The notes under the pieces: generated by a model
The model's database searches: none
Seen by the model: only the letters and a program-made list of their open reading frames with translations
Told to the model about the DNA's origin: nothing
Made by a program: the position numbers and the translations under genes
Source of the DNA: Lentinula raphanica
Lineage: Eukaryota; Basidiomycota; Agaricomycetes; Agaricales; Omphalotaceae
Direction: 5' to 3'
NCBI GenBank assembly: GCA_027919835.1
Contig: JANVFP010000007.1
Coordinates: forward strand, 1,240,001 to 1,304,000
Length of the DNA stretch: 64,000 nt
Part shown: positions 35,660-47,879 of the stretch, piece after piece
How positions within the stretch are numbered: position 1 is the stretch's first letter
Layout of the letters: each line of letters starts with the position of its first letter

Positions 35660-36400
35660 GCATCTATGTATCAACTTAATCTCGTACCCAGATGTTCTAG
35701 GGAACTCCGGCATCCCAGTGCCGCGAAAATACAAATGTAAATAATCGAACAAACAAAAAAACAAACATTGGGTCGTTCCCTAGAACATCTGGTGCATTTC
35801 GTAACCAGGGGGGCGCCTCGATACACAGCCACCGCCAGCGTGACATCCAGGCGCCCAACAGACGCCTGCTTCTTGAGTTATTTCGACCTCTATCACACAA
35901 AATTCAGCTATCAAGCCTGGCTATTCATGGTCTCTAGGTGGCTACTAGATAGTACAAGCTGTAAGGACATGAGAGGGACTATGAATGTTCATAGAAAAGC
36001 TAGACATCACTGTACTTGGATGTTTTAACAGAGATTATTGACATTTCAGACTCTATGCATGCCATATATTGCACTCAGTTTTTTCTTGGGCTACTGTATG
36101 CTTGAAAGACATGGCAGAGAGCCGTTTTGAACATGTATGAACTTCAGTAAGTATGCAACTTGGTGTTTCTATCACTACATATTGGATGGGAAAACCAGGG
36201 AAAACTGCCGAGTAACGCGAATGTCACGGTGGCTGTGTATCGAGGCGCCCCCTTGGTTACGAAATGCACCAGATGTTTTACAACGCAACAGAGTGTTTGT
36301 TTTTTTGTTTGTTCATATGTTTACATTTGTATTTATTTTCTGTACCGTGGTGAAGTACGCGTTGTAAAACATCTGGGAACAAGATTAGTATCAACTCGAG
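35660..36400. mobile_element. Double-palindromic inverted-repeat element
   Basis: The arms at 35665-35870 and 36205-36400 are inverted copies: GTGCATTTCGTAACCA, GGGGCGCCTCGATACACAGCC and AACAAACAAAAAAACAAACA are shared. Each arm is itself bounded by a small palindrome. The left arm has AGATGTTCTAGGGAAC (35690) and its inverse GTTCCCTAGAACATCT (35775). The right arm has AGATGTTTTACAACGC (36271) and its inverse (36355-36373). The small palindromes differ between the arms but keep their own pairing. No coding content or clear target duplication. Confidence 0.7.
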
Positions 36401-36719
36401 ATTCACGTAGTATGAACATATGAATGTTGCAACGTTGACTTGATCCCGACATGCCCGGACAGTTAGAACTTGCGCTTTTTATGTCGAGGTTTTCACTCCT
36501 CCTTCTGAAGAATCCAGCCAGTTTCGTCCTCTAGTTCGCGTTGTTCTTTTCTACACCCTTCCGTTTGCCCCATGGAAGGGTCATTGGTCGAGTACGAAGA
36601 CTGTTCGTGATAACGGAATGAGAAACCGCGACCGTTAATTTCATCTAGTATCTGCATCAGCAGAACATCGTTTCCTGCAGCAACAATCCTCCCGTTGCAC
36701 TTCTACCTCCCGAAGCAGC

Positions 36720-37120
36720 TCACTCTTCATCCATTCGAAAACGCACAAGGGTAGCAATGTCAATGACTCCTAGCCTATTCCGATCAATAAGTGAGGTGCT
36801 TAAACCAGACGCCCCGGACACCGATGACATGTGTGGTTGTTGTCTCTGCACTTGAGCCTGAGAGGGTGTTGGAGTTAGGTCAAAAAGGTCAAAGAGGAGA
36901 ACCTGGCTAGTATGTGCAAGTGCGAGTTGACAGGGTAGAGAGTACTTTAGAGGGTTTGAAGAGGTACACAAAAGAGCAGATGCAACAGGCACATGGAAGT
37001 GCTCATACGTAGTTGGCTGTGAAGTCGGGCGGTTGAGCTCCTTCGTAAGAGAGAACGCACAGTGAGATACTGGTGCTCGGTCGATGAGACGAGGATCGAG
37101 TTGCTGTTGCCGTTGTTAAG
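36720..37120 (-). CDS. Unrecognised C-terminal exon
   Basis: A minus frame of about 130 codons is open from near 37120 (QQRQQQLDPRLIDRAP) through PTSQPTTYEHFHVP, HTSQVLLFDLFDL and LIDRNRLGVIDIATLVRF to the stop at 36720-36722. Composition is protein-like and the 5' part is not defined. It may be the end of the larger minus-strand locus that continues at 37.4-38.2, 41.3-41.9 and 45.0 kb. No family is recognised. The 36401-36719 and 37121-37434 stretches hold no other gene. Confidence 0.35.
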
Positions 37121-37434
37121 GCTGCTGATAAAACTACGCAGTGTAGATACCCATGGGAGACAGTTGACGTTGAAACGTTGAGTACTAGTTTTGGCTGTAC
37201 CTGCGATGGATCATCTAAGCGTGGTCCTATTCCTATACACTGCCAGAATACAGGAAACCAACCGTTTAGACTAGTTCGTTTGAGGGGCTGAGGCTTTTGT
37301 ACCTCATACCTCGCAAACAGATCAACATTTGCTCCTTCCTCTCGTGCTCTCGAGTCCCAATCTACGCCTCGTTCCTGTTCTTCACCCTGCGATTATGTGT
37401 TTCCTGATCCCCTGATTCTTCCTGCGCGTCCTTG

Positions 37435-38242
37435 TCAGCTTTTTGTCATCGAAAAAGATAGGTTGGGATATCTTGTTGTCTTGTTCACGGGTTTTTTTCC
37501 GTCGTCCTCTTGTGATCCTCTATATTTGTCTGAAACGAGTACGAGTTGGAAGAGTTCAGGAAAGAAGATACGGAACGTTCGAGCCTTTGATGTAACATTT
37601 GCGTATAAAGGTGTATCGATAGCTCTAGATCTCCTCAGATTCCTCGTACTGCTCCATTCCAGCCCATCTCCCATAGTCCAGACGAAGCGCAAATCGTGAT
37701 TGTCTAAACGGTGCGTTCGAAGTTCCAATTCAAGTCCGTGTTCATGATCAAATAATTTCGATCTATCCTCCATTTTTCATCCTTCATGACTCCTTGGACT
37801 TTCTCGCATACCCTTTTCCACCTGCTTCGTCAGACCTCGACCTCGTTGTACCCTCCACTCAATCACCGTAACTCGTTCAAGCTGTCCTTCCATCAACGGA
37901 AGGAACGAGGTTGACGTCAAGAATTCTCAAGATTCGAGAGTCAAATGGCGTGGAGAGGCATCGAAGAAAAGCACTACTTGCACTGCCTTTTATCGAGTGC
38001 CTCATCGACCAGCCTGAGTGCAAGATCAAGATTCTGTCCAACCATCTTTGAGGGAACATCGGGAGGACGGAGGAAACAGGTGAGAGAGTGAGAGAAGGGT
38101 TGAGACTACAGGTGAGAAGGCATGAGATGGACGACTTGTGAACAGACTGAAATCTTGGATGAGGTTTGAAATGGTTGCAGCGATATTGACGTTGAACGTA
38201 GATGCCCGAGGACAATCGTGATCCCTGTTTCGCGTTCACACA
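37435..38242 (-). pseudogene. Unrecognised minus-strand locus interrupted by foldback insertions
   Basis: Two minus frames are seen: 37773-37435 (MEDRSKLFDHEHGLELEL..DNHDLRFVWTMGDGLEW) and 38239-37877 (..RFQSVHKSSISCLL..). Host sequence on the two sides of the elements at 38243-41305 and 41968-45029 is continuous once one copy of each 7-bp duplication is removed. The locus therefore once ran 45.1 -> 41.9 -> 41.3 -> 38.2 -> 37.4 kb. On 41950-41310 the minus strand has frames with Arg-rich LRARRRDEGEKRVLQRRRAW, but no intact gene can be assembled. Confidence 0.3.
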
Positions 38243-41200
38243 CAGCTGATACTGTAAAACTTTTGTAAAAAGTACCGATAAGTTATCGGGTACCTATTGC
38301 AAATAGTTGTGATAACCCGGAGGGGGTCCCGGAAATGGCCCCGGGGGGTGGTCATGCCTGTCACCACCTGTCACATATGGCTTATATTTACTGTTTTGGG
38401 TAATTAATAATCATCCAGATATTAAATAAGCAGTACATTTTCAAAAAAACTCGAAAATTCATAAAAATTCATAAAAAACCTAAAATGGCCTGATTAGGTC
38501 AGATCAGGATATGTAAGCAAATGACCTCATATGATCAAAAATGATGTAGGGCCAATGTAGGTACTAAAAATAGCCCAAAAAATTACTAAAAATGCCAAAA
38601 ATATTTAGGGATGGTATAGAGCCTATTGCAGGCCCAGGCACATCAAAATTACCAAAAAAGGAAAAAATTGAACATGATGTCATCTTGTAGCAAAAAATCT
38701 GAAAAAAATCCTAAAAATAGTCAAAAAATTCAGGTGTGCCTTGTTGGCCCTGAAAATGCAAAATAAAAAAAAATACGCGACAAGTGTAAAAATTTTCATC
38801 ACTCCAAATCATTCCAAATTCACTATACAGTCAGTATATATGATGTATATGCTATATTTAGCATCCTAGTACCTTTATTGGGCTAAAAATAGAACTTTAT
38901 CTCATCTGATAGCAAAAAATCTGAAAAAATCATAAAAAATACTCAAAAAATTCAGGGGTGCCTCATTGGCCTGGAAAATGCAAAATAAAAAAATTTACAT
39001 GATACAATTGAAAAACAACATCACTCCAAATCATACCAAATCCACTACACAGTCAGTATATATCATGTATATGCTATTTATAGCACCCCTAGTACCCTCA
39101 ATCACTTATATCACTCAAGAATCATACCAAACTGAATATTTTGGGGAGTAAATATTTTGTACATGATATTTTTAGAACACCTAGTACCCTTGATAACTTA
39201 AAACAATTTATATTACTCAATATGTTCAGTACACTTAGCACTTATTACACCTAACACACTAAAACTCATAACAGTACTTATATGTATTATATACTTAACA
39301 CAGTTGACAATGAAAATACTTAAAACAATGTTATCAGTCACTATACTTAACACACTTAACAGTTAAAAAGTCGGAACAATTGTTATACTATAACACACTC
39401 ATAACAACGAGTTTTGGGCGCTTATGGGCGCTTATTTGGTGTTTTTGAGTTGAAATTCATTGATAGCACACTCAATAATTTTTGTGTGGGCTCTATATTG
39501 TGTAAGGATGTTGTTTATATCATATTACACTTGATACAATTCGGAGAACTCAAGATTACAGCTTTTGGGACTGGCTATATTGTGATCTTTTGGAATATAA
39601 CAGTGTTTTATGTAAATGTCCATGCATACACCCATGTTATGAAGTCAAACTGCTACTGGGTCATGAGAAGAGTCATCCTACAACCTATTCTATGCTAAGT
39701 CTATGTGTTACAGCCAAGAGATCTGTAATGGGGGTCATTGAATATGACATCTATTGTTACATGTAAGTGTAGACATCTATAGTGTACATGAAACATGTAC
39801 ATGTATATCACAGAGTCCAATAGTCATAGTGAGTATCTGAACCATGTCCAGACACTTCTAATAGACTGTAGGAGTGATTCCCTCATGAACCACCATCAGT
39901 ATCCTTGCATTACATGGACATATGCATTGACATTTACATAAAACACTGTTATATTTCAAAAGATCACAATATAGCCAGCCCCATAGGTTAAATTTTCGAG
40001 TTCTCTGAATTGTATCTAGAAGAATATGATATAGACAACATCCTGACACAATATAGAGCCCACACAAAAATTATTGAGTGTGCTATTAATGAATTTCGAC
40101 TCAAAAACACCAAATAAGCGCCCATAAGCGCCCAAAACTCGTTGTTATGAGTGTGTTATAGTATAACAATTGTTCCGACTTTTTAACTGTTAAGTGTGTT
40201 GAGTATAGTGACTGATAACATTGTTTTAAGTATTTTCATTGTCAACTGTGTTAAGTATATAATACATATAAGTACTGTTATGAGTTTTAGTGTGTTAGGT
40301 GTAATAAGTGCTAAGTGTACTGAACATATTGAGTAATATAAATTGTTTTAAGTTATCAAGGGTACTAGGTGTTCTAAAAATATCATGTACAAAATATTTA
40401 CTCCCCAAAATATTCAGTTTGGTATGATTCTTGAGTGATATAAGTGATTGAGGGTACTAGGGGTGCTATAAATAGCATATACATGATATATACTGACTGT
40501 GTAGTGGATTTGGTATGATTTGGAGTGATGTTGTTTTTCAATTGTATCATGTAAATTTTTTTATTTTGCATTTTCCAGGCCAATGAGGCACCCCTGAATT
40601 TTTTGAGTATTTTTTATGATTTTTTCAGATTTTTTGCTATCAGATGAGATAAAGTTCTATTTTTAGCCCAATAAAGGTACTAGGATGCTAAATATAGCAT
40701 ATACATCATATATACTGACTGTATAGTGAATTTGGAATGATTTGGAGTGATGAAAATTTTTACACTTGTCGCGTATTTTTTTTATTTTGCATTTTCAGGG
40801 CCAACAAGGCACACCTGAATTTTTTGACTATTTTTAGGATTTTTTTCAGATTTTTTGCTACAAGATGACATCATGTTCAATTTTTTCCTTTTTTGGTAAT
40901 TTTGATGTGCCTGGGCCTGCAATAGGCTCTATACCATCCCTAAATATTTTTGGCATTTTTAGTAATTTTTTGGGCTATTTTTAGTACCTACATTGGCCCT
41001 ACATCATTTTTGATCATATGAGGTCATTTGCTTACATATCCTGATCTGACCTAATCAGGCCATTTTAGGTTTTTTATGAATTTTTATGAATTTTCGAGTT
41101 TTTTTGAAAATGTACTGCTTATTTAATATCTGGATGATTATTAATTACCCAAAACAGTAAATATAAGCCATATGTGACAGGTGGTGACAGGCATGACCAC

Positions 41201-41305
41201 CCCCCGGGGCCATTTCCGGGACCCCCTCCGGGTTATCACAACTATTTGCAATAGGTACCCGATAACTTATCAGTGTTTTTTACAAAAGCTTTACTGTATC
41301 CTGTG
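38243..41305. mobile_element. Foldback element with 7-bp target duplication, 3063 bp
   Basis: Ends are CAGCTGATACTGTAAAACTT and (complement) CACAGGATACAGTAAAGC. Perfect 7-bp direct repeats TCACACA flank it (38236-38242, 41306-41312). The arms 38243-39628 and 39920-41305 are each 1386 bp and inverted, leaving a 291-bp central spacer. It is nearly identical to 41968-45029. Short frames in the arms (94 and 69 codons) are repeated in the copies but show no domain and are not called as genes. Confidence 0.95.
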
Positions 41306-41967
41306 TCACACAAACGCTTTCGAAGACGGAAGATTCAGCGTACCACGGCGTACCTAGATCGGGAATTTTTCCGTTCACGTTCTCTGTGGTTTCTTCCCGT
41401 ACGCATCATTCCCAAAAGACATCACAACCCCACCGATTTTCGTGCAAGTTCTCGTAAACTGTAAATCTCTTTTGACCATCCCAACGTTGAGACGAAGTCG
41501 AAGTCATGCATGATCAGATTTCGAGTATTCGAGTGTGGTTTACAGAGGTGCGTAGAGATGTAGGAAGAAGCTGAAGGGGGTACAGGACTGAGAAAGATGC
41601 ATGAGGTCCACGTGCGACATTCGATGGCGATGTAATATACTATCTGACGCGTAATCGTACCAGCCTGTGGGCCATGGATGCATCGACGAATATTGAGATT
41701 TTCCTTCCCCAAGCCCTTCGACGTTGCAAGACCCTCTTCTCTCCTTCATCTCTCCTTCGAGCCCGTAACATGACTGCATGCGGGAAAGTCGACGAATTCC
41801 ACGTCTTCTGGTCTTCATCTACTGGAGTGTCACCCCCAGTCAAAACCGGCAATGGAATAGTATGGCAGAATATGGCAAATCTTGGCTAATCCGAGGCCTG
41901 CTAAAATCTCACCAGATCCACCAGCTTTTTTTCGTTTTACTGGTGTAGATATGATATGGAACGGTTT
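41306..41967. other. Host segment between two foldback elements
   Basis: About 660 bp of single-copy sequence, more GC-rich than the elements, belonging to the interrupted minus-strand locus. No intact gene. It ends with the ACGGTTT target copy at 41961-41967. Confidence 0.5.
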
Positions 41968-44900
41968 CAGCTGATACTGTAAAACTTTTGTAAAAAGTAC
42001 CGATAAGTTATCGGGTACCTATTGCAAATAGTTGTGATAACCCGGAGGGGGTCCCGGAAATGGCCCCGGGGGTGGTCATGCCTGTCACCACCTGTCACAT
42101 ATGGCTTATATTTACTGTTTTGGGTAATTAATAATCATCCAGATATTAAATAAGCAGTACATTTTCAAAAAAACTCGAAAATTCATAAAAATTCATAAAA
42201 AACCTAAAATGGCCTGATTAGGTCAGATCAGGATATGTAAGCAAATGACCTCATATGATCAAAAATGATGTAGGGCCAATGTAGGTACTAAAAATAGCCC
42301 AAAAAATTACTAAAAATGCCAAAAATATTTAGGGATGGTATAGAGCCTATTGCAGGCCCAGGCACATCAAAATTACCAAAAAAGGAAAAAATTGAACATG
42401 ATGTCATCTTGTAGCAAAAAATCTGAAAAAAATCCTAAAAATAGTCAAAAAATTCAGGTGTGCCTTGTTGGCCCTGAAAATGCAAAATAAAAAAAAATAC
42501 GCGACAAGTGTAAAAATTTTCATCACTCCAAATCATTCCAAATTCACTATACAGTCAGTATATATGATGTATATGCTATATTTAGCATCCTAGTACCTTT
42601 ATTGGGCTAAAAATAGAACTTTATCTCATCTGATAGCAAAAAATCTGAAAAAATCATAAAAAATACTCAAAAATTCAGGGGTGCCTCATTGGCCTGGAAA
42701 ATGCAAAATAAAAAAATTTACATGATACAATTGAAAAACAACATCACTCCAAATCATACCAAATCCACTACACAGTCAGTATATATCATGTATATGCTAT
42801 TTATAGCACCCCTAGTACCCTCAATCACTTATATCACTCAAGAATCATACCAAACTGAATATTTTGGGGAGTAAATATTTTGTACATGATATTTTTAGAA
42901 CACCTAGTACCCTTGATAACTTAAAACAATTTATATTACTCAATATGTTCAGTACACTTAGCACTTATTACACCTAACACACTAAAACTCATAACAGTAC
43001 TTATATGTATTATATACTTAACACAGTTGACAATGAAAATACTTAAAACAATGTTATCAGTCACTATACTTAACACACTTAACAGTTAAAAAGTCGGAAC
43101 AATTGTTATACTATAACACACTCATAACAACGAGTTTTGGGCGCTTATGGGCGCTTATTTGGTGTTTTTGAGTTGAAATTCATTAATAGCACACTCAATA
43201 ATTTTTGTGTGGGCTCTATATTGTGTAAGGATGTTGTTTATATCATATTACACTTGATACAATTCGGAGAACTCAAGATTACAGCTTTTGGGACTGGCTA
43301 TATTGTGATCTTTTGGAATATAACAGTGTTTTATGTAAATGTCCATGCATACACCCATGTTATGAAGTCAAACTGCTACTGGGTCATGAGAAGAGTCATC
43401 CTACAACCTATTCTATGCTAAGTCTATGTGTTACAGCCAAGAGATCTGTAATGGGGGTCATTGAATATGACATCTATTGTTACATGTAAGTGTAGACATC
43501 TATAGTGTACATGAAACATGTACATGTATATCACAGAGTCCAATAGTCATAGTGAGTATCTGAACCATGTCCAGACACTTCTAATAGACTGTAGGAGTGA
43601 TTCCCTCATGAACCACCATCAGTATCCTTGCATTACATGGACATATGCATTGACATTTACATAAAACACTGTTATATTTCAAAAGATCACAATATAGCCA
43701 GCCCCATAGGTTAAATTTTCGAGTTCTCTGAATTGTATCTAGAAGAATATGATATAGACAACATCCTGACACAATATAGAGCCCACACAAAAATTATTGA
43801 GTGTGCTATTAATGAATTTCGACTCAAAAACACCAAATAAGCGCCCATAAGCGCCCAAAACTCGTTGTTATGAGTGTGTTATAGTATAACAATTGTTCCG
43901 ACTTTTTAACTGTTAAGTGTGTTGAGTATAGTGACTGATAACATTGTTTTAAGTATTTTCATTGTCAACTGTGTTAAGTATATAATACATATAAGTACTG
44001 TTATGAGTTTTAGTGTGTTAGGTGTAATAAGTGCTAAGTGTACTGAACATATTGAGTAATATAAATTGTTTTAAGTTATCAAGGGTACTAGGTGTTCTAA
44101 AAATATCATGTACAAAATATTTACTCCCCAAAATATTCAGTTTGGTATGATTCTTGAGTGATATAAGTGATTGAGGGTACTAGGGGTGCTATAAATAGCA
44201 TATACATGATATATACTGACTGTGTAGTGGATTTGGTATGATTTGGAGTGATGTTGTTTTTCAATTGTATCATGTAAATTTTTTTATTTTGCATTTTCCA
44301 GGCCAATGAGGCACCCCTGAATTTTTTGAGTATTTTTTATGATTTTTTCAGATTTTTTGCTATCAGATGAGATAAAGTTCTATTTTTAGCCCAATAAAGG
44401 TACTAGGATGCTAAATATAGCATATACATCATATATACTGACTGTATAGTGAATTTGGAATGATTTGGAGTGATGAAAATTTTTACACTTGTCGCGTATT
44501 TTTTTTTATTTTGCATTTTCAGGGCCAACAAGGCACACCTGAATTTTTTGACTATTTTTAGGATTTTTTTCAGATTTTTTGCTACAAGATGACATCATGT
44601 TCAATTTTTTCCTTTTTTGGTAATTTTGATGTGCCTGGGCCTGCAATAGGCTCTATACCATCCCTAAATATTTTTGGCATTTTTAGTAATTTTTTGGGCT
44701 ATTTTTAGTACCTACATTGGCCCTACATCATTTTTGATCATATGAGGTCATTTGCTTACATATCCTGATCTGACCTAATCAGGCCATTTTAGGTTTTTTA
44801 TGAATTTTTATGAATTTTCGAGTTTTTTTGAAAATGTACTGCTTATTTAATATCTGGATGATTATTAATTACCCAAAACAGTAAATATAAGCCATATGTG

Positions 44901-45029
44901 ACAGGTGGTGACAGGCATGACCACCCCCCGGGGCCATTTCCGGGACCCCCTCCGGGTTATCACAACTATTTGCAATAGGTACCCGATAACTTATCAGTGT
45001 TTTTTACAAAAGCTTTACTGTATCCTGTG
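41968..45029. mobile_element. Foldback element with 7-bp target duplication, 3062 bp
   Basis: Same ends as the 38243 element and nearly identical over its whole length. The only differences noticed are single bases and homopolymer steps, for example CCCCGGGGG versus CCCCGGGGGG near the left end and the length of a T run near 44500. Perfect 7-bp direct repeats ACGGTTT flank it (41961-41967, 45030-45036). This points to two recent, independent insertions. Confidence 0.95.
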
Positions 45030-45036
45030 ACGGTTT

Positions 45037-45400
45037 GTTCAGGATCGATACCTATAGCTACCATATATACACATTTCGATACGAGTCTACATGGTGCACT
45101 ATGTGTAAGGATTGTTCTCGACGCCCGCTTACGTTCTCTTCACCTGCTAGTAGCACTTGTAGCGCGTTCAAGTCCTTGAGTATGCACGAGAGTCGATAAT
45201 CAGTCGTTCTGAACAAAACAAGCATTAGTGAAATTGATCATACGATACGATGATACGCACTTTGTTATTTCCGTTGTTTTTCTTGCCCTTCTTGAGCTCT
45301 TTACTGAGCGAGTTCCAATGCTATAGTGATATTCAAAGTTATCTAGTGCCATGTTAGGAGTGTATGTAGAACTACATACCTTTTGTCCCGACGATCCAAG
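45037..45400. other. Interval without a confident gene
   Basis: Host sequence right of the third foldback element. It may contain the last minus-strand exons of the hypothetical gene at 45.4-47.1 kb, but no boundary can be fixed. Confidence 0.3.
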
Positions 45401-46230
45401 CGCGTTCCATGCATCTTTGAATTCTGACTTGGTGCATGTGTTGTTCTTGAGATAATCTATGGCAAAAAGATTTCTATATAATCGTTGTCAATAAGAAACA
45501 CTGAAGGATATGATGTGAATCTGACCGAGCCGTTATGGATGCGGGATCTGCTACCATCGCCTCATCCATCTTCTTGGGTTTGAGACCTTTTGGCTTGGTG
45601 ATCATCGGCGAAGATGGTTCTGTTGGTGGCGCGAGTATCGAGGTGACCCGAAAGCCGGACCTGTGTGTGGACGTCAGTCGAGGGATGATAATAGAAAATT
45701 GGTGAACGTACAAAGGATTACACTATCGAAAGACGATGAGTTCCAGTCGAATGTACAATATACGATGACTTACTTTGGCAAAACGAACAGGGACATTTGA
45801 GCTAGAGGAGAGATCTGGAGTCAGAAGCATAGTATCCCCAGTTGAAGAGGACAGCGTTGAAGAGTTTGATGAAGCAGAGGGCAGATTTGCATTGGGCATT
45901 GCGGGCAAGGTTGAGGATGATGAATTTGTTTGTGGTGCAGGACCAAGGACCGGCGATTGTGGAAACGGGGATGAAGCATTTGCAGTGGGCGAGGATGACG
46001 ACAAGATAAGGTCAGGTTCATCAGGCATAGATGAGCGAGGAGCGACCGCGGTGTTTTCCACTGTAGGAGGAACGTCAATGGGCGTTGTTTGAGGCTTGTC
46101 GACGAGGTTACGAGACAAAAGAGATTCTTGATCCTCCTGCAAAATCAATGTGAGAAGCTAATAGGCCAGGTGAGTTGAGGAATGAGAACATTACCGAGAT
46201 ATCGATGCTTGGACCAGTGACTTGGGTAGC
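45400..46230 (-). pseudogene. Downstream continuation of the hypothetical gene after its TGA
   Basis: After the TGA at 46231-46233 the same minus frame continues ATQVTGPSIDIS. It then splices in phase (GTAATG..TTGCAG) to EDQESLLSRNLVDKPQTTPID and a Ser/Pro-rich stretch to about 45775. Further exon-like pieces are 45660-45530 (SILAPPTEPSSPMITKPKG, KPKKMDEAMVADP) and 45460-45380 (YLKNNTCTKSEFKDAWNALG). This sequence looks like the original C-terminal half of the gene at 46231-47136, now cut off by one nonsense codon. Phases of the last junctions could not be reconciled with certainty. Confidence 0.45.
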
Positions 46231-47136
46231 TCATTTGCGTCGCTTGTGTGGCCGACTAGTATCCGGTGGAGAGGAAAGTAAAAGTCTTGATTTTTTCGAT
46301 TCGGTGTCCACACGCAATGCTAAAGACGTAGATAAGTACACAGAACACATTAGAATGGGAAGTGTACGCACCTTCTATAGCAGGATCTCGCAACAACTTG
46401 CCTTTATCACGATAATCTCGCTTCCAGTCTGGATATTTTCCTACTGCATATACGCGAGCCTTCCATTTCCCATCGTTGCAGTATCGGAATTCAGGAAATT
46501 CGGCAGCCATTGCGCGATAAAAGTAGATTGCAACCTCGCTACTTATCTTGCCCCATGATTCGGCATCCAGATAGACTGTATAAAAGTAATTGAAGATTGA
46601 TTTCGCGTGTTGATAGAAAAGTGATAAACGGTGAGGGTCATCAGAAGTAAACGAGCCATCGTCAGCTTGAAGACATCCTAGAGCAGTTGGAGGCTTGTTG
46701 CTAGTGTTTTTCTTCATTTCGCGGTATTCATTCCAGTCCTTTTCGAAGAAGAAGCAAATATTCGGACATTCGTCTTGAGCTAGAAGATCGTACGTGCATT
46801 CAATCTTGGGCAACCTTGCAGAGGGTTTCATTGAAGATGATTCGGGGCCAACATATGGGGTAGAAGCAGCAGGCACAGAAGAAGAAGGGACAGAAGCAGC
46901 AGGGAAAGCATTTCGATTATTGATGAGAGATTCATAAGTGGAGTTGATATGTCTGCATAGACGAACAATGCAGTTAGTACATGATACTAGAATGCAAATA
47001 TAACTCACTTGACAGCCCGGTGCTCAGCAGATAGTTCCATGAACCTCATTTTGAGATCGTTGAATGCAAGGTTACCATACATTGAGAGTTCCGTTTCAGT
47101 AGCGCTTTGAATTGCTTGTATGCGTTGAGGATTCAT
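46231..47136 (-). CDS. Hypothetical protein of a mushroom-expanded family
   Basis: Three minus exons, 47136-47009, 46952-46372 and 46319-46231, have consistent phases and GT..AG introns and give 265 residues. The N-terminus is helical (MNPQRIQAIQSATETELSMY..MRFMELSAEHRAVK). The middle has the family-like core KIECTYDLLAQDECPNICF, FFEKDWNEYREMKK, LSLFYQHAKSIFNYFY and YCNDGKWKARVYAVGKYPDW. It ends in a basic RPHKRRK. I know related sequences only as hypothetical proteins repeated in Agaricomycete genomes, often near transposons. The frame remains open after the TGA, so the protein may formerly have been longer (see the neighbouring entry). Confidence 0.6.
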
Positions 47137-47756
47137 TGACCTTGGTCCCTGCGTGTTCTAGAGCATATTTTAAGATGCGTTTGAGAGTGAGAGGCCCAGA
47201 AAACAAACATATGGCACTGGATACGGTACGTTCTGCAAAAGAGATGATGACATCGGAAATGTACGGCGAGAGGATGGAGACTCCAGAATGTTCCTTTGCT
47301 CCATTTCATTGTCTTCAGAGTAGCATCGCGGAGGTGAGCTACCCTGTTGCGACCACATATCCATGGTTGTGGAGAGAAGAAAAGAGTGTTTGTTTGTTTG
47401 TTTGTTTGTGTATCACTCTATGCACTATGTTTTCACGCGATTCGGAATTCCTTCAAGTTCTTCCTACAAAAATATTTATTATTAACCAAGCTATGTACTC
47501 AAAGATGGACGCCAAAGCAAATGAGTCATATTCTACCGAGCCTGTGTAGCTAAGATCCGTCTGCCAGTGAGTTAAGCGCCTAGGGCGATTCCGTAGAGGT
47601 AAGTGGAAGTACAAGTGAGTTCACAGCACATAGACGAGGCAAAGGCATCAAGGAAATGGCATAGACCATACCCGCAGATGCAGGAACAGGTAAACAGGGA
47701 CCCGCCTACAAGAGTCAACGTGGATTCAGGTGAAGATCCTCAAGCAGCCGTGAACA
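47137..47756. other. Interval without a confident gene
   Basis: It holds a (GTTT)n tract at 47388-47408 and scattered short frames on both strands. The AGAGTGTTTGTTTG text recalls the 36.29 kb arm of the double-palindromic element, a weak link. No gene is called. Confidence 0.35.
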
Positions 47757-47798
47757 CCAGCAGAGCCTTGCCTAGCTGAGGGGCTGGGCGTCTGCTGG
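47757..47798. repeat. 42-bp hairpin repeat, copy 1
   Basis: CCAGCAGA and TCTGCTGG form the stem ends around GCCTTGCCTAG.TGAGGGGC. The second copy (54540-54581) differs at three positions, two of which are paired stem positions that changed together. Confidence 0.75.
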
Positions 47799-47865
47799 GT
47801 TTTCGTTGCTCGAGGCCATGGAGGCTACGTCTGCTGGGTTTTCGTTGCTCGAGGCCATGGAGGCT
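47790..47865. repeat. Two tandem copies of a ~37-bp unit
   Basis: The unit GTCTGCTGGGTTTTCGTTGC..GAGGCCATGGAGGCT occurs twice in a row, overlapping the right stem of the hairpin repeat. Confidence 0.75.
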
Positions 47866-47879
47866 GTGGACGTGTACGA

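Noticed and set aside
39414..44306. Repeated frames of 94, 69 and 61 codons in the foldback elements
   Set aside because: They recur because the elements are copies and the arms are inverted. They have no domain, no start context and AT-driven composition.
45775..46092. A 105-codon plus frame opposite the hypothetical gene
   Set aside because: The minus strand has a phase-consistent splice into this region; the plus frame is an acidic shadow of Ser/Pro codons.
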